A stretch of DNA of 64,000 nucleotides from Agromyces luteolus (GCF_009729855.1 NZ_WODA01000007.1:62001-126000), one strand, 5' to 3'. Shown: positions 8,241 through 17,521, numbered from the stretch's first letter. Made by a program: numbers and translations. Notes: generated from the letters alone by a model not told the origin.

Positions 8241-8965
8241 GCGGGCCCGTCGCCGGCGAACCCATCCTGAGCGTCCGCAACCTGTACGGCCGGATCGCCG
8301 GGCAGCAGGTCGTCGAGGACGTCTCGTTCGACGTCCCCGCGACCGGCGTCACCGCGCTCCTCGGCCGGAACGGCGTCGGCAAGACCTCGACGATCAAGTC
8401 GATCCTCGGCCTCATCGACCGCACCGGCGAGGTGCGGCTCGCGGGCGAGCGCATCGACCGGATGCCCACGCACCGCATCGTGCAGCGCGGCGTGGCCTAC
8501 GTGCCCGAGGACCGCGAGGTCTTCGGCTCGCTCACCGTGGCCGAGAACCTGCGGCTCGCCGAGCGCGACCGGTCGCCGCGGCGCGAGCTCGTGGCATCCC
8601 TCTTCCCCGACCTCGAGGCCCGGCGAGAGCAGCGCGCCGGCACGCTCTCCGGCGGGCAGCAGCAGATGGTCTCGCTCGCTCGCGCGCTGGTCAACGAGAA
8701 CCGGCTGCTGCTCGTCGACGAGCCGACCAAGGGACTCGCGCCGCGCATCGTCGACGAGGTCGCCGACGCGCTCGCGGAGGCCGCGCGCACCGCCCCCATC
8801 CTCCTCGTCGAGCAGAACCTGCTCGTCGTCCGCCGGCTCGCCGAGCGCGTGGTCGTGCTGAGCAGCGGCCGCGTCGTGTTCACCGGCTCGGCCGAGGAAC
8901 TCCTCGACGACCACGACCGCGTCCAGCGATTCCTCGGCGTGCACGACGAACGGGAGGCCGCCTGA
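8237..8965 (+). CDS. HAAT-family ABC transporter ATP-binding protein (LivF type)
   Basis: Second ATPase of the transporter, 242 residues. Walker A is GRNGVGKT (43-50), the ABC signature is LSGGQQQMVSLARAL, and Walker B is LLLVDEPTKGL. The segment GVAYVPEDREVFGSLTVAENL is characteristic of LivF subunits. It overlaps both neighbours by a few bases: ATGA at 8237-8240 and TGATG at 8963-8967. LivF and LivG form the nucleotide-binding heterodimer of the importer. Confidence 0.95.
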   Translation: MSGPVAGEPILSVRNLYGRIAGQQVVEDVSFDVPATGVTALLGRNGVGKTSTIKSILGLIDRTGEVRLAGERIDRMPTHRIVQRGVAYVPEDREVFGSLTVAENLRLAERDRSPRRELVASLFPDLEARREQRAGTLSGGQQQMVSLARALVNENRLLLVDEPTKGLAPRIVDEVADALAEAARTAPILLVEQNLLVVRRLAERVVVLSSGRVVFTGSAEELLDDHDRVQRFLGVHDEREAA

Positions 8966-9840
8966 TGGACACCCTGATCCTGCTGGTCGTCACGGGCCTC
9001 GGCCTCGGCGCCCTCTACTTCCTGGTCGCGAGCGGGCTCTCGCTCATCTACGGCCTCATGGGCGTGCTGAACTTCGCGCACGGCGCGTTCCTCACGATCG
9101 CCGCCTTCCTCGGCTGGGAGGCCGGCCGCCGGATCTCCGACGGCACCTGGACCGGGCTCGCGATCTCCGCGCTCGTCGGCATCCTGGTGGGGGCGACGGT
9201 CGCGGTGCTCACCGAGGTGCTCATCATCCGCCGCCTCTACGAGCGGCACATCGAGCAGGCGCTCGTCACGGTCGGCATCTCGCTCGCCGCGGTCGCCCTG
9301 TTCGAGGGCATCTGGGGCACCGACCCGATCTACACCGACCGGCCGGCGTGGCTCACGCAGACCACCGACCTCCTCGGGGCGCGGATCCCGAACGACCGGT
9401 TCCTGCTCATCGCCTGCGCGGTACTCGTGCTCGGCGGAATCGTGCTCTTCCTGAAGAGGACCCGGTACGGCCTCATCATCCGCGCCGGCGTCGAGAACCG
9501 GCACATGGTCACCGCGCTCGGCATCGACGTGCGCCGCTCGTTCACGCTCGTCTTCGCGATCGGCGGCGCCGCCGCCGGGCTCGGCGGAGTCCTGGCATCC
9601 GTCTACTACGGGTACGTCTCGGCGCACCTCGGGTCGGTGCTGCTCATCTTCGCGTTCATCGTGACCGTCATCGGCGGCCTCGGCTCGCTCACGGGCGCCG
9701 CGATCGCCTCGGTGCTCGTGGCGGTGCTGCAGCAGTTCGCGAACTTCTACCTCGGCGGCACCGGCGACCTCGTGGTCGTCGTGCTCCTCGCCGCCGTCCT
9801 GCTCATCCGCCCGCGTGGACTCATGGGGAAGGCCGCATGA
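8965..9840 (+). CDS. HAAT-family ABC transporter permease (LivH type)
   Basis: Integral membrane permease of 291 residues with about eight hydrophobic segments. It starts with the LivH-like sequence LGALYFLVASGLSLIYGLMG and contains GVLNFAHGAF, a strongly conserved LivH segment. The GGLGSLTGAAIASVLV stretch near the C-terminus is the family coupling region. Start and stop overlap the neighbouring genes, supporting one operon with equal expression of subunits. Confidence 0.94.
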   Translation: MDTLILLVVTGLGLGALYFLVASGLSLIYGLMGVLNFAHGAFLTIAAFLGWEAGRRISDGTWTGLAISALVGILVGATVAVLTEVLIIRRLYERHIEQALVTVGISLAAVALFEGIWGTDPIYTDRPAWLTQTTDLLGARIPNDRFLLIACAVLVLGGIVLFLKRTRYGLIIRAGVENRHMVTALGIDVRRSFTLVFAIGGAAAGLGGVLASVYYGYVSAHLGSVLLIFAFIVTVIGGLGSLTGAAIASVLVAVLQQFANFYLGGTGDLVVVVLLAAVLLIRPRGLMGKAA

Positions 9841-10937
9841 ACCGTCTCATGACCGCCAAGTCGCTCCGCCTCGTCATCGGCGGCGTCCTGCTCGTCGTGG
9901 CGCTCGCGATACTGCCGCTGCTCGCGATCGACATCCCGGGCGTCCTGCCCGGGCCGACCTACACGCCGGGCACGCTGCAGCTGCTCGCGTTCGCGCTGCT
10001 GATCGCCGCGCTCGCGCTCACCTACCGCATCATGTTCGGCCTCGCCGGCCTCCTCTCGTTCGGCCACGCGCTGTTCTTCGCCGCGGGCGCCTACGGGCTC
10101 GCGATGACGCTCGAGGCGTTCGGACCGGCGGAATGGCCGAGCGCGCTGGTCTTCACCGTCGCGATCGCCGCTACGCTGGTGCTCGGCTTCGTGCTCGCCG
10201 CGACCGTCGGGGCGCTCGCCCTCCGGGTCACGGGGATCTCGTTCGCGATGGTGACGCTCGCGTTCGCGCAGGCCGGGTCGGTGCTGATCCGCCGGAACCC
10301 GGGCAGCGCGACCGGCGGCGACGAGGGCCTCGCCCTCGACACCGCGCACGTCCCGCCGGAGTTCGTCGGCGTGGTCGACACGCGCAACCTCTACTGGCTC
10401 GCGCTCGGCATCCTGGTCCTCGTGTACCTCATCGTGCTGTGGGTCGAGAAGAGCCGCGCCGGCCATGTCGCCGAGGCGATCCGCGAGAACGAGCTGCGCG
10501 TGCGCGTCATCGGCATCCGGCCCTACAACGTGAAGCTGCTGGTGTTCATCGCGGCCTCGGTGCTCGCCTCGGTCGCGGGCATGGGCTACCTCCTCCTGCA
10601 GTCCGGCGCGGCACCGCGCATCGCGACGGCCGACTTCACCCTGACGCTCCTCGTGATCGTCGTGCTCGGCGGCGCGGGCGCTCGATGGGGCGCGATGGTG
10701 GGCGGTATCGTCTACACGCTGCTCGACCAGCGCCTCACGGCGCTCGCCGGGTCGGACGCGATCGCCGCCCTGCCCGACATCCTCCGGGTCCCGCTGTCCG
10801 AGCCGCTCTTCATCCTGGGGACGCTGTTCGTCCTCGTGGTGCTGTTCCTCCCGGGGGGCATCGCCGGGCTGCCCGCCCGCATCGCCACCGGCCGGAAGCA
10901 GCACCCGGTCGAGCCGGAGGAGGCGGTCGATGCCTGA
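9837..10937 (+). CDS. HAAT-family ABC transporter permease (LivM type)
   Basis: Partner permease of 366 residues with about ten hydrophobic segments. LLAFALLIAALALTYRI and GLAGLLSFGHALFFAAGAY are LivM hallmarks, and GGAGARWGAMVGGIVYTLL forms the C-terminal conserved block. The start ATG 9837 overlaps the livH-type stop by 4 nt. A second in-frame ATG at 9849 (MTAKS) is possible. The end overlaps the acyl-CoA ligase start by 8 nt, which ties the transporter tightly to the ligase and makes a shared substrate pathway likely. Confidence 0.94.
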   Translation: MNRLMTAKSLRLVIGGVLLVVALAILPLLAIDIPGVLPGPTYTPGTLQLLAFALLIAALALTYRIMFGLAGLLSFGHALFFAAGAYGLAMTLEAFGPAEWPSALVFTVAIAATLVLGFVLAATVGALALRVTGISFAMVTLAFAQAGSVLIRRNPGSATGGDEGLALDTAHVPPEFVGVVDTRNLYWLALGILVLVYLIVLWVEKSRAGHVAEAIRENELRVRVIGIRPYNVKLLVFIAASVLASVAGMGYLLLQSGAAPRIATADFTLTLLVIVVLGGAGARWGAMVGGIVYTLLDQRLTALAGSDAIAALPDILRVPLSEPLFILGTLFVLVVLFLPGGIAGLPARIATGRKQHPVEPEEAVDA

Positions 10938-12498
10938 GGGAGCCTGCACGCTGGGCCGCTGGACCTCCGACCGGGCCCGGACGGCGCCTGACGCGATCGC
11001 GATCGACGACCGCGGGGTCGCGATCACCTACCGCGAGCTCGACGAGCGCGCCGATCGGCTGGCCGCCGCGTTCCGCGCCGCGGGCTACGCGATCGGCGAC
11101 CGCGTCGCGACGATCACGGGCAACAGCGCCGACCACGTCGTGCTGTTCTTCGCGTGCGCGAAGGCGGGGCTCGTGCTCGTGCCGCTGTCGTGGCGGCTGT
11201 CGCCGCGCGAGCTGTCCGAGCAGCTCGAGATCGCCGACCCGGTGCTCCTCCTCGTCGAGGACGAGTTCCAGACGCTCTCGCGGGCGACGCTCGGCCTGGT
11301 CGCGCGGCGGATCCCGGTCGCGGCGCTCGGCGCCCACGGCGTGGAGCAGCGGGTGCCGCACCCCGGCGCTCGCGGCGAGGCGCCGGCCACTCGGACCGAC
11401 GTGCGCGACGACGACACGCTGCTCATCGTGTTCACCTCGGGCACCACGTCCCGCCCCAAGGGCGCGATGCTCACGCATGCGAACTGCTTCTGGACGAACC
11501 TGTCGCTCTCGAAGACCATCGCGATCGGCGAGCACGACGTCGTGCTCGCCGTCATGCCCCAGTTCCACGTCGGCGGATGGAACATCCAGCCGCTGCTCGC
11601 CTGGTGGTCCGGCGCCACCGTCGTGCTCGAGCGGACGTTCGACCCGGGCCGCGTGCTGCGACTCCTCGCCGAGCGCGCCATCACGACCATGATGGGCGTG
11701 CCGGCGAACTACCTGTTCCTCGCGCAGCATCCCGACTTCGCGCACACCGACCTCTCGCGCCTCGGCCACGCCGTCGTCGGCGGCGCGCCGATGCCGCCCG
11801 CGCTCCTGCGCACCTGGCACGCCCGGGGCGTCGCCCTCGCGCAGGGCTACGGCCTCACCGAGGCGTCCCCGAACGTGCTGTGCCTGCCCGACCGCGAGGC
11901 GCGCGAGCGCGTCGGGTCGGCGGGCCTGCCGTACGCCCACGTCGACGTCGAGGTCGCCGATCCGGCGACCGGCGAGCTCCTGGAGGGTGCCGCCGAGGGC
12001 GAACTGCTGGTCTCGGGGCCGGGCGTGTTCGCCGGCTACTTCCGCGACCCGGATGCCACGGCCGCGGCCCTCCGCGACGGCCGGCTGCACACCGGCGACC
12101 TCGTGCGCCGCGACGAGGACGGCTACTTCACGATCGTCGACCGGCTGACCGACGTGTACATCTCGGGCGGCGAGGGCGTCTCGCCCGCCGAGGTCGAGTC
12201 GGTGCTCATCGCGCACCCGGCGGTCGCCGACGTCGCGGTCGTCGGCGTGCCCGACGAGCGGTGGGGCGAGGTCGGCTCGGCCTGGGTCGTGCTCCGGCCG
12301 GGTGCGATCACGGATGCCGACGAGCTCGCCGAGTTCGCCAGGGCGTCGCTCGCGGGCTACAAGGTCCCGCGCGACATCCGCTTCATCGACGAGATCCCGC
12401 GCTCGACGGCGGCGAAGACGCTCCGGCGCGTGCTCGCCGAGCGAGCGGCGCGCCTCCGGGCGGCCGAGGCCGACGCCGCCGAGGGGGTGGACGCGTGA
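10930..12498 (+). CDS. AMP-dependent acyl-CoA ligase (ANL superfamily)
   Basis: Forms an acyl-CoA from a carboxylic acid, ATP and CoA through an acyl-adenylate. The 522 residues show the ATP-binding P-loop FTSGTTSRPKGAM (168-180), the QGYGLTEASP adenylate motif and the hinge motif LHTGDLVRRDEDGYF. Near the end, the TAAKTLRRVL segment carries the catalytic lysine but has alanine where most members have glycine. The ISGGEGVSPAEVE block is also standard. It overlaps the upstream permease by 8 nt and the downstream regulator by 4 nt. The acid it activates is unknown. In context it could act on the imported compound, in parallel with or upstream of the CoA-transferase. Confidence 0.92.
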   Translation: MPEGACTLGRWTSDRARTAPDAIAIDDRGVAITYRELDERADRLAAAFRAAGYAIGDRVATITGNSADHVVLFFACAKAGLVLVPLSWRLSPRELSEQLEIADPVLLLVEDEFQTLSRATLGLVARRIPVAALGAHGVEQRVPHPGARGEAPATRTDVRDDDTLLIVFTSGTTSRPKGAMLTHANCFWTNLSLSKTIAIGEHDVVLAVMPQFHVGGWNIQPLLAWWSGATVVLERTFDPGRVLRLLAERAITTMMGVPANYLFLAQHPDFAHTDLSRLGHAVVGGAPMPPALLRTWHARGVALAQGYGLTEASPNVLCLPDREARERVGSAGLPYAHVDVEVADPATGELLEGAAEGELLVSGPGVFAGYFRDPDATAAALRDGRLHTGDLVRRDEDGYFTIVDRLTDVYISGGEGVSPAEVESVLIAHPAVADVAVVGVPDERWGEVGSAWVVLRPGAITDADELAEFARASLAGYKVPRDIRFIDEIPRSTAAKTLRRVLAERAARLRAAEADAAEGVDA

Positions 12499-13157
12499 GC
12501 GCCGCACCGCGCACCGCGCGCGGCGAGCAGACGCGGCGTCGGATCCTCGAGGCGGCCGAGCACGTCTTCGCCGAGCACGGGTACACCGAGTCGTCCGTCT
12601 CGCGCATCACCGAGCGCGCGGGCGTCGGGCAGGGCACGTTCTACCTGTACTTCGACTCGAAGCTCGACGTGTTCGACGAGCTCGTGGAGGACCTGAACCA
12701 CCGCGTGCGCCAGGCGATGAGCGAGGGCGCGCGCGGCGCGACCACCCGCCTCGAGGCCGAGCGCGAGGGCTTCGCCGCCTTCTTCCGGTTCACGGCCGAG
12801 CATCCGGCGCTGTACCGGGTGGTCCGCGAGGCGGAGTTCGTCTCGCCCGGAGCGCTGCGCCTGCACTACACGCGCATCGTCGAGGGCTACATCGACGGGC
12901 TGCGGCAGGCGCAGCAGGGCGGCGAGATCTCGGACATCGACCCGACCGTGGCCGCGTGGGCGCTCATGGGCATCGGCGAGATGATCGGCATGCGCTGGGT
13001 GCTCTGGGGCAACGGCGCGGGCGGGGCCGGCGACGACGCCGACCCGACGGCGTCGGGCACCGACGCGGTCCCCGAGCACGTGCTCGACGAGATGATGCGA
13101 TTCATCGGCGGCGCCCTCGGGAGGGGCGACCGCCGCAGCGAAGGGGAGGACTCATGA
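12495..13157 (+). CDS. TetR/AcrR family transcriptional regulator
   Basis: DNA-binding protein of 220 residues. The N-terminal helix-turn-helix (about 10-57) reads ILEAAEHVFAEHGY then SSVSRITERAGVGQGTFYLYF, which is textbook TetR. The C-terminal ligand domain is poorly conserved, as usual. GTG 12495 overlaps the ligase stop (GTGA), and the stop overlaps the start of the dehydrogenase gene (ATGA). The regulator is therefore made from the middle of the operon it probably controls. The 32-bp inverted repeat at 6177-6208 is the best candidate operator. An acyl-CoA or 3-hydroxy acid may be the effector (inference). Confidence 0.92.
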   Translation: MSAAPRTARGEQTRRRILEAAEHVFAEHGYTESSVSRITERAGVGQGTFYLYFDSKLDVFDELVEDLNHRVRQAMSEGARGATTRLEAEREGFAAFFRFTAEHPALYRVVREAEFVSPGALRLHYTRIVEGYIDGLRQAQQGGEISDIDPTVAAWALMGIGEMIGMRWVLWGNGAGGAGDDADPTASGTDAVPEHVLDEMMRFIGGALGRGDRRSEGEDS

Positions 13158-13918
13158 CCGGACTGTCGGGATCGACCGCGCTGGCCGGACGGCGCGCGAT
13201 CGTCACCGGAGGAGCGAGCGGGATCGGCCTGGCATGCGCGGAGGCGTTCGCCGAGGCGGGTGCGCACGTGACGATCGCCGACCTCGACGGCGAGGCGGCC
13301 GCTGCCGTGGCCGAGCGCATCGGGGGCGAGGCGTGGCAGGTCGACCTGGGCGACACCGCGGCGCTCGCCGACCTCGCCCTGGACGTCGACATCCTGGTCA
13401 ACAACGCGGGCATCCAGCACGTGCGCCCGATCGAGCAGTTCGAGCCCGAGCGGTTCTCGCTGATCCTGCGGATCATGCTCGAGGCGCCGTTCCTGCTCGT
13501 CCGCGCCGCCCTTCCCGGCATGTACGAGCGCGGCTGGGGCCGCGTGATCAACCTCTCGAGCGTGCACGGGCTGCGTGCCTCCCCGTTCAAGTCGGCCTAC
13601 GTCGCCGCGAAGCACGGGCTCGAGGGGCTCTCGAAGGTCACGGCGCTCGAGGGCGGCCCCCACGGCGTCACCTCGAACTGCGTGAACCCCGGCTACGTGC
13701 GCACGCCCCTCGTCGAGAAGCAGGTCGCCGACCAGGCGAAGGTCCACGGGATCCCCGAGGAGGACGTCGTGGAGAAGGTCATGCTGACCGAGTCCGCGAT
13801 CAAGCGGCTCGTCGAGCCCGCCGAGGTGGCGAGCCTCGTCGGCTGGCTGGCGAGCGACGACGCCCGCATGGTCACGGGGGCCAGTTACACGATGGACGGC
13901 GGATGGAGCGCCCGATGA
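13154..13918 (+). CDS. bdhA: 3-hydroxybutyrate dehydrogenase (SDR family)
   Basis: Oxidises 3-hydroxybutyrate to acetoacetate with NAD+ in the cytoplasm. The 254 residues contain the cofactor motif TGGASGIG, the structural NNAG, the catalytic serine in NLSSVHG, and YVAAK with the Tyr-x3-Lys pair. The stretches HGLRASPFKSAYVAAKHGL and PLVEKQVADQAKVHGIPEE are characteristic of BdhA and not of SDRs in general. That makes the substrate call stronger than usual for this superfamily. The DGGWSAR C-terminus fits too. It is coupled by ATGA overlaps to the TetR gene before it and the hydrolase gene after it. Confidence 0.93.
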   Translation: MTGLSGSTALAGRRAIVTGGASGIGLACAEAFAEAGAHVTIADLDGEAAAAVAERIGGEAWQVDLGDTAALADLALDVDILVNNAGIQHVRPIEQFEPERFSLILRIMLEAPFLLVRAALPGMYERGWGRVINLSSVHGLRASPFKSAYVAAKHGLEGLSKVTALEGGPHGVTSNCVNPGYVRTPLVEKQVADQAKVHGIPEEDVVEKVMLTESAIKRLVEPAEVASLVGWLASDDARMVTGASYTMDGGWSAR

Positions 13919-14841
13919 CCGGCGCGGGGTCCTCCGTCCCGGTGCCCTGCTCGGCACCGGTCCGCGGCGGCGAGCTCGCCGGCGGGCAGTGGCGAGCGGA
14001 TGCCGCGGGCACGCCGGTGCTCGCCGTCCACGGCATCACCGCGAGCCACCGGGCGTGGCACCACGTCGCCGACGCGCTGCCCGGTCGCCGGATCGTCGCT
14101 CCCGACCTCCGGGGCCGTGGCCGGTCCGCGGACCTGCCGGGCCCGTGGTCGCTGCGCGACCACGCCGACGACCAGGTGCGCCTGCTCGACGCGCTCGGCA
14201 TCGACCGCGCGTTCGTCGTCGGCCACTCGATGGGCGCGTTCGTGACGGTGCGCCTCGCCGCCGCGCACCCCGACCGGGTCGCGGGCGTCGCGCTCGTCGA
14301 CGGCGGGCTGCCCATCCCGCATCCGGAGGGCCTGCCGCCCGAGGAGGTCGCCGCGGCCGTGCTCGGGCCCGCGATCGCCCGGCTCGAGATGCGCTTCGCC
14401 GACGGCGCCGCGTACGACGAGTTCTGGAAGGCCCATCCGGCCATCGGTCCCGCGTGGGACGAGCGCGTCGCCGACTACGTCGCCTACGACCTCGTGGGCA
14501 CGGCGCCCGAGCTCCGCTCGTCGTCGGTCGCGGCTGCCGTCGGCCAGAACGTGCTCGAGCTCGACGGCGGCGACGGCTACGTCGACGACCTCCTCGCGCT
14601 TCCGGCACCGGTCGACTTCCTCCGCGCCGAGCGCGGACTCCTCGACCAGCCCGAAGCCCTGTACGCTCGCCAGCGGGTGGCGGCGTTCGCAGAACGAATG
14701 CCGGCGCTCCGCGTCACCGAGGTCGCGGGGCTCAACCACTACACGATCGTCATGACGGATGCCGGTGCGGCGCAGGTCGCCGCGGTGGTCGCGCCGAGGC
14801 TCGCCGAAGCCGATGCCGCGGCATCCGTCGGACATCGCTGA
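13915..14841 (+). CDS. Alpha/beta hydrolase
   Basis: Serine hydrolase of 308 residues. The oxyanion region is AVHGITASHRAW, the nucleophile elbow is GHSMG with Ser105, and the catalytic histidine is likely that of LNHYTIV near the C-terminus. No signal peptide is visible, so it should be cytoplasmic. It overlaps the dehydrogenase gene by 4 nt, and the CoA-transferase follows after 33 nt. A role in releasing 3-hydroxybutyrate or a related acid from an ester, oligomer or lactone would fit the neighbours. The sequence itself does not show the substrate. Confidence 0.88.
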   Translation: MTGAGSSVPVPCSAPVRGGELAGGQWRADAAGTPVLAVHGITASHRAWHHVADALPGRRIVAPDLRGRGRSADLPGPWSLRDHADDQVRLLDALGIDRAFVVGHSMGAFVTVRLAAAHPDRVAGVALVDGGLPIPHPEGLPPEEVAAAVLGPAIARLEMRFADGAAYDEFWKAHPAIGPAWDERVADYVAYDLVGTAPELRSSSVAAAVGQNVLELDGGDGYVDDLLALPAPVDFLRAERGLLDQPEALYARQRVAAFAERMPALRVTEVAGLNHYTIVMTDAGAAQVAAVVAPRLAEADAAASVGHR

Positions 14842-14874
14842 CGCGAACGCCGTCACTGACAAGGAGGTCACACG

Positions 14875-15666
14875 ATGACATTGGACAAGACCGTCGGATC
14901 GGCCGCGGAGGCGGTGGCCGACATCCCGGACGGCGCGTCGCTCGCCGTGGGCGGGTTCGGGCTCTGCGGGATCCCCATGGTGCTGATCCAGGCGCTGCTG
15001 GAGCGCCAGGTGGGCGGCCTGTCGGTCGTCTCGAACAACTGCGGCGTCGATGACTGGGGGCTCGGGGTGCTGCTCGGTGCGGGCCTGATCCGGAAGATGA
15101 CCTCGTCGTACGTGGGCGAGAACAAGGAGTTCGAGCGGCAGTACCTCTCGGGCGAGCTCGAGCTGGAGCTGACCCCGCAGGGCACGCTCGCCGAGAAGCT
15201 GCGTGCAGGCGGTGCCGGCATCGCGGGGTTCTTCACGCAGACCGGCGTCGGCACGCAGGTCGCCGAGGGCGGCCTGCCGCAGAAGTACGCCGCCGACGGG
15301 TCGGTCGCGATCGCGTCGAGGGCGAAGCCCGTGCAGACGTTCACGATGCGCGGCGAGGAGCACGAGTTCGTGCTCGAGGAGGCCATCACGACCGATTTCG
15401 CGCTCGTGCACGCGCTGAAGGGCGACCGGCACGGCAACCTCGTCTTCGACAAGTCGGCCCGGAACTTCTCGCCGCTGTGCGCGATGGCCGGCCGGATCTG
15501 CATCGCCGAGGTGGAGGAGCTCGTCGAGCCCGGCGAGATCGACGCCGACGCCGTGCACCTGCCCGGCATCTTCGTCGACCGCATCGTCGAGGTGGGTCGC
15601 GACGTCGAGAAGCGGATCGAACGCCGCACCGTGCGCCAGACCGGCGAGACAGCAGAGGGGAACTGA
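14875..15666 (+). CDS. scoA: 3-oxoacid CoA-transferase subunit A
   Basis: Alpha subunit of a family I CoA-transferase, 263 residues. It moves CoA from succinyl-CoA (or another donor) to acetoacetate. The CoA-binding loop is [37 protein letters not shown] and [10 protein letters not shown] are typical of the ScoA/OXCT branch. A strong AAGGAGG lies 7 nt before the ATG. The beta subunit begins 2 nt after the stop. Product assignment to acetoacetate rests on family resemblance plus the adjacent 3-hydroxybutyrate dehydrogenase; 3-oxoadipate is a less likely alternative. Confidence 0.93.
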   Translation: MTLDKTVGSAAEAVADIPDGASLAVGGFGLCGIPMVLIQALLERQVGGLSVVSNNCGVDDWGLGVLLGAGLIRKMTSSYVGENKEFERQYLSGELELELTPQGTLAEKLRAGGAGIAGFFTQTGVGTQVAEGGLPQKYAADGSVAIASRAKPVQTFTMRGEEHEFVLEEAITTDFALVHALKGDRHGNLVFDKSARNFSPLCAMAGRICIAEVEELVEPGEIDADAVHLPGIFVDRIVEVGRDVEKRIERRTVRQTGETAEGN

Positions 15667-15668
15667 CC

Positions 15669-16325
15669 ATGGCGCTCACCCGCCTCGAGATGGCCGCGCG
15701 CGCGGCGAAGGAGCTCGCCGACGGCTCGTACGTGAACCTCGGCATCGGCCTGCCGACGCTCGTGCCGAACTACGTGCCCGACGGCGTGACCGTGGTGCTG
15801 CAGTCGGAGAACGGCATCCTCGGCGTCGGCCCGTACCCGACCGAGGACCAGGTCGATCCCGACCTCATCAACGCCGGCAAGGAGACCGTGACGGTGCTCC
15901 CCGGTGCGGCGTACTTCGACTCGGCGACGAGCTTCGGCATGATCCGCGGCGGCAAGGTCGACGCGGCCATCCTCGGTGCGATGCAGGTGTCGAAGGACGG
16001 GGACCTGGCGAACTGGATGATCCCCGGGAAGATGGTCAAGGGCCCGGGCGGGGCGATGGACCTCGTGCACGGCGCGCGGAAGCGGATCGTGCTGATGGAG
16101 CACGTCGCCAAGGACGGATCGCCGAAGATCGTCGACTCGTGCTCGCTGCCCCTGACCGGCAAGGGCGTCGTCGACCGGATCATCACCGACCTCGCCGTCA
16201 TCGACGTGACCCCCGACGGGCTGAAGCTCGTCGAACTCGCGCCCGGCGTGAGCGTCGACGAGGTCGTCGCCGCCACCGAACCGCCACTCGACACCTCCGG
16301 CGTCGCCGCCCTGGTGGTCGAGTAG
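15669..16325 (+). CDS. scoB: 3-oxoacid CoA-transferase subunit B
   Basis: Beta subunit, 218 residues. It carries the catalytic glutamate Glu47 in LQSENGILG, which forms the glutamyl-CoA thioester. [15 protein letters not shown] at the start and GGHMDLV-like [12 protein letters not shown] in the middle are family hallmarks. AGAGGGG lies just upstream of the ATG. The last codons and stop (Val-Glu-stop) fall inside a copy of a dispersed repeat that begins at 16316. The natural C-terminus may therefore have been altered by repeat insertion. The tail [10 protein letters not shown] looks non-conserved. Confidence 0.93.
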   Translation: MALTRLEMAARAAKELADGSYVNLGIGLPTLVPNYVPDGVTVVLQSENGILGVGPYPTEDQVDPDLINAGKETVTVLPGAAYFDSATSFGMIRGGKVDAAILGAMQVSKDGDLANWMIPGKMVKGPGGAMDLVHGARKRIVLMEHVAKDGSPKIVDSCSLPLTGKGVVDRIITDLAVIDVTPDGLKLVELAPGVSVDEVVAATEPPLDTSGVAALVVE

Positions 16326-16379
16326 GCCCGCCGACCGCTCCCGTCGGTCGAGTAGGCCCGCCAGGGCCGTATCGAGACC
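16316..16379. repeat. Dispersed palindromic repeat, one full copy plus one half copy
   Basis: GGTCGAGTAGGCCCGCC occurs at 16316-16332 and again at 16346-16362, 30 bp apart. The second copy continues into a 34-bp imperfect palindrome ending TATCGAGACC at 16379. The family GGTCGAGTAG...TATCGAGACC is, as I recall, widely scattered in Microbacteriaceae genomes. The first copy overlaps the scoB stop codon (TAG, 16323-16325). Confidence 0.65.
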
Positions 16380-16401
16380 CCCTCCGCGAAAGGACCCCGT
16401 C

Positions 16402-17481
16402 ATGGTCGACCACATCCTCCCCGGCATCGTCGCGCACGAGCTCGCGACGCCGCGCTACACCGCGCAGGTGCTCGAGCGTCCCGCCGCGGACGCCGGGCAC
16501 CCGCGCGCGACCGTGCTGTTCGTGCACGGCAACGTGTCGTCGTCGCTGTTCTGGCAGCCGACGATGCTCGCCCTGCCGGCGGACGTCCGCGCGCTCGCCG
16601 TCGACCTGCGCGGCTTCGGCGGCAGCGAGGTCCGCCCGGTCGACGCGACCCGCGGCCTCGGCGACTACGCCGAGGACGTCGCGGCGGTGGTCGACGCCCT
16701 CGGGCTCGACGAGGTGCACCTCGTCGGCTGGAGCATGGGCGGCGGGGTCGTGATGCAGGCGCTCATCGAGCACGAGCTGCCCGTGGCATCCGTCACGCTC
16801 GTGAACCCCGTGTCGCCGTACGGCTTCGGGGCGACGGATGCCGAGGGCCGGCTGCTCACGCCGGATGCGGCGGGCTCGGGCGGCGGGGGAGCGAACCCCG
16901 ACTTCATCGCGCGGCTGCAGGGCGGCGACCGGACCGCCGACGCACCGTCGTCGCCGCGCTCGGTGTACCTCGGCACGTACGTGACGCCCGGGTTCGCCTC
17001 CGAGCACGACGACCGCTGGGTCGAGTCGATGCTGACCACCGCGATCGGCGAGGACAACTACCCGGGCGACGCGCAGCCGTCGGAGAACTGGCCGGGCTTC
17101 GCGCCGGGTACGCGCGGCGTACTCAACACCATGGCGCCGACGGTGTTCGACGTGAGCGGCATCGTCGACCTGGAGGCCAAGCCGCCGATCCTGTGGATCC
17201 GCGGCGCCAACGACGTGATCGTGTCCGACACGTCGCTCTTCGACCTCAACCACCTCGGCGCGCTCGGCGTGATCCCCGGCTGGCCCGGCGCGGACGTCGC
17301 GCCCGCCCAGCCGATGGTCGCCCAGACCCGCGCGGTGCTCGAGGCCTACGCCGAGCGGGGCGGAACGTGCCGCGAGGCGGTCTTCGCGGCGAGCGGGCAT
17401 TCGCCGCTCCTCGAGGAGCCCGAGCGCTTCGTCGCCGAGCTCGTCGCGCAGGTCCTCGGGGAGGGCGGGGACGCAGCCTGA
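16402..17481 (+). CDS. Alpha/beta hydrolase
   Basis: Second serine hydrolase of the cluster, 359 residues, not closely similar to the first. Visible elements are [13 protein letters not shown] (oxyanion loop), VGWSMGGG with nucleophile Ser111, the acid in [11 protein letters not shown], and the catalytic His of [14 protein letters not shown] cap region of about 120 residues lies between. No signal peptide is visible. GAAAGGA lies upstream of the ATG. It is separated from scoB by the dispersed repeat, so it may be a separate unit, but orientation and context suggest the same catabolic cluster. The substrate is unknown. Confidence 0.87.
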   Translation: MVDHILPGIVAHELATPRYTAQVLERPAADAGHPRATVLFVHGNVSSSLFWQPTMLALPADVRALAVDLRGFGGSEVRPVDATRGLGDYAEDVAAVVDALGLDEVHLVGWSMGGGVVMQALIEHELPVASVTLVNPVSPYGFGATDAEGRLLTPDAAGSGGGGANPDFIARLQGGDRTADAPSSPRSVYLGTYVTPGFASEHDDRWVESMLTTAIGEDNYPGDAQPSENWPGFAPGTRGVLNTMAPTVFDVSGIVDLEAKPPILWIRGANDVIVSDTSLFDLNHLGALGVIPGWPGADVAPAQPMVAQTRAVLEAYAERGGTCREAVFAASGHSPLLEEPERFVAELVAQVLGEGGDAA

Positions 17482-17521
17482 GACATCCGTTCGATGGAGG
17501 CCCCGCCCAGCGGCCCGGCCG

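Noticed and set aside
4900-17481. Reading the thiolase, CoA-transferase and hydrolase set as a beta-ketoadipate (pca) pathway
   Set aside because: The SDR is a clear 3-hydroxybutyrate dehydrogenase, ScoA/B look like the acetoacetate branch and the thiolase is AtoB/FadA4-like; no protocatechuate ring-cleavage genes are present.
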